A stretch of DNA of 8,179 nucleotides, taken from assembly GCA_937877545.1 (NCBI GenBank), contig CALFJE010000020.1, forward strand, positions 1 through 8,179, in the 5' to 3' direction. Below are positions 7,191 through 8,179 of the stretch, one piece after another. Under the pieces are notes generated by a model. That model worked only from the letters and a program-made list of their open reading frames with translations. It was not told the origin of the DNA and did no database searches. This DNA comes from an uncultured Selenomonadales bacterium. Its GTDB lineage: Bacteria > Bacillota > Negativicutes > Selenomonadales > Selenomonadaceae. The position numbers and the translations under genes are program-made. Each line of letters begins with the position of its first letter. The stretch's first letter is position 1.

Positions 7191-8075
7191 AAGTTGTTCC
7201 AAAATTTTTATCATGTCGTCGGGCAACGGAGCCGTGAAGGTCATACGCTCGCCCGTCGTCGGATGAATCAAGCTCAAGGTGTGCGAATGCAACGCCTGCC
7301 CGTGAATATCGAAGGGATTTTTCCGCGCAGAGTATTTGGTATCGCCCAAGAGCGGGTGCCCGATAGCGGTCATGTGCACGCGTATTTGATGCGTCCTGCC
7401 CGTTTGGAGCTTGCACTCAACATAGGTGAAGCCGCCGAATCGCTCCAATACCTTAAACTCGGTAACGGCGGGTTTGCCGTCGGGAACAATCGCCATCTTT
7501 TTACGGTCGAGCCTGTCGCGCCCGATAGCCCCCGTGATAATGCCCGCGTTATCTGTCAACACGCCGTGAACAATCGCCCGATAAGTGCGCGTGGCGACCT
7601 TGTCTTTAATCTGCGCGGCTAAGCTTATGTGCGCCAAATCGGTCTTGGCAACGACCATAACGCCCGAAGTATCCTTGTCGAGGCGGTGAACTATGCCCGG
7701 ACGCTTGACGCCGTTAATGCCCGAAAGGTCTTTGCAGTGATAGAGCAGGGCATTTACGAGCGTGCCGCTTTTGACGGTATCGGCGGGGTGAACGGTCATG
7801 CCGCGAGCCTTGTTGACGACGATTAAATCCGCGTCTTCGTAGAGAATATTGAGCGGTAAATCTTCGGGCAAGTACTCAAGGTCGGCGGCGTCGGGTTCCG
7901 TAACAGAAATATCCTCGTCACCCGTCAGCTTGAAACTCGGCTTGACGGTTGCGCCGTCGACAGTTACAAGTCCGTCGGCGATAAGCTTTTGCATGTGCGA
8001 ACGCGTCTTAGCAAGTTTTTCGCTCAGATAAACGTCCAATCTGCGCGGAGTCATCGCCTCAACAAGAAAGTTCAT
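7158..8075 (-). CDS. RluA-family (RluD-like) 23S rRNA pseudouridine synthase with N-terminal S4 domain
   Basis: This 305-residue cytoplasmic enzyme should isomerise specific uridines to pseudouridine in large-subunit rRNA. An S4 RNA-binding domain occupies about residues 11-60 (RRLDVYLSEKL, SHMQKLIADGLVTVDG). The catalytic domain follows, with VVNKARGMTVHP at 86-97, the diagnostic HRLDKDTSG at 130-138 in which Asp133 is the expected nucleophile, RTYRAIVHG at 163-171 and GRTHQIRVHM at 226-235. Length and domain order fit RluD and the Bacillus YlyB group. The exact target uridines cannot be read from the sequence. The ATG at 8075 is well supported by GGAG seven bases upstream. The last ten residues (RNSQFPNPNS) are encoded by the heptanucleotide repeat and probably are a dispensable tail. 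In many Firmicutes this gene follows lspA (signal peptidase II), which would lie just beyond the right edge here. Confidence 0.93.
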   Translation of the reverse strand: MNFLVEAMTPRRLDVYLSEKLAKTRSHMQKLIADGLVTVDGATVKPSFKLTGDEDISVTEPDAADLEYLPEDLPLNILYEDADLIVVNKARGMTVHPADTVKSGTLVNALLYHCKDLSGINGVKRPGIVHRLDKDTSGVMVVAKTDLAHISLAAQIKDKVATRTYRAIVHGVLTDNAGIITGAIGRDRLDRKKMAIVPDGKPAVTEFKVLERFGGFTYVECKLQTGRTHQIRVHMTAIGHPLLGDTKYSARKNPFDIHGQALHSHTLSLIHPTTGERMTFTAPLPDDMIKILEQLRNSQFPNPNS

Positions 8076-8082
8076 CGTCTTA

Positions 8083-8086
8083 CTCC
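8083..8086 (-). promoter_or_regulatory. Ribosome binding site of the pseudouridine synthase gene
   Basis: On the minus strand GGAG (8086-8083) is followed by seven bases, TAAGACG, and then the ATG at 8075. This is a canonical spacing and supports the chosen start. Confidence 0.7.
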
Positions 8087-8096
8087 ATAAATCACG

Positions 8097-8163
8097 AATT
8101 AAGAGCGGTCGCCGCGTAATTTAGAGCCGCCGGCATGGATAACAATCGCGAAATTTAGAGCCG
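8097..8163. repeat. Three degenerate copies of an AATTTAGAGCCG motif upstream of the pseudouridine synthase
   Basis: AATTTAGAGCCG occurs exactly at 8118-8129 and 8152-8163. A 10-of-12 version, AATTAAGAGCGG, lies at 8097-8108. The two exact copies are each followed within 3-5 bases by CATGGAT, so the repeated unit is longer than the motif. On the minus strand each copy reads as a GC-rich, partly self-complementary stretch followed by TCTAAATT or TCTTAATT. No open reading frame is supported in 8076-8179. Function is unknown. Confidence 0.55.
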
Positions 8164-8179
8164 TCATGGATGACGGCTC
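8158..8179. repeat. Palindrome at the right window edge, possible terminator of the gene upstream
   Basis: GAGCCGTCAT (8158-8167) and ATGACGGCTC (8170-8179) are perfect inverted arms separated by GG, which folds as an 8-bp stem with a six-base loop. On the minus strand the stem is followed by TAAATTTCGCG, a short AT-rich tail. It could terminate transcription of a gene lying to the right, or be one of a family of dispersed intergenic palindromes. The arms may extend past the window, because the left flank is AAATTTA. Confidence 0.6.

Overview
All genes visible in this window lie on the minus strand, so the biological order runs from right to left: an RluA/RluD-family rRNA pseudouridine synthase (7158-8075), an L-lactate permease of the LctP family (5605-7122), and one enormous open reading frame (5516 down to the left window edge) that begins as a CstA-type transporter and continues without a stop codon into a complete hybrid sensor histidine kinase. 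Base composition is moderate (about half GC by eye). The codon choice strongly avoids TTA, CTA and TCA. Together with purine-rich Shine-Dalgarno sites, lactate/pyruvate-type transporters, and a dCache-PAS-PAS-HisKA-HATPase-REC-HPt kinase, this suggests an anaerobic Firmicute, perhaps Negativicutes (Selenomonadales-like). That placement is inference from general resemblance, not from a marker gene.

Region 1-5516 is the centre of interest. Residues 1-545 form an apparently complete CstA transporter. They are followed immediately by a membrane helix, an extracytoplasmic double-Cache sensor, a second membrane helix, two tandem PAS-like domains, HisKA (phospho-acceptor His1149), HATPase (all ATP-binding boxes present), a receiver (Asp1451), an HPt domain (His1604), and then tandem copies of a helical unit of about 69 residues that run off the window. 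I traced the frame codon by codon from 5522 to base 1 and met no stop. The layout is that of a 'transceptor': transporter, sensor and phosphorelay in one polypeptide. It is analogous to the SLC5-kinase fusion CbrA, but with a different transporter family.

Region 5517-7157 holds the lactate permease, the 88-base spacer to the fusion gene (containing a hairpin that may be a weak terminator), and a 35-base spacer upstream of the permease filled with a heptanucleotide repeat (AATTAGG on the plus strand). That repeat also encodes the last residues of the pseudouridine synthase. Region 7158-8179 is the pseudouridine synthase and 104 bases of its upstream region, which carries repeated AATTTAGAGCCG-like motifs and a palindrome at the window edge.

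Functionally, CstA-family proteins BtsT and CstA of E. coli import pyruvate (and CstA has been linked to peptides), and LctP imports lactate. The neighbourhood therefore suggests a lactate/pyruvate uptake module in which the CstA-kinase may sense an external carbon source and signal to a response regulator that is not in this window. No RNA genes, CRISPR arrays, transposases or phage genes were seen.
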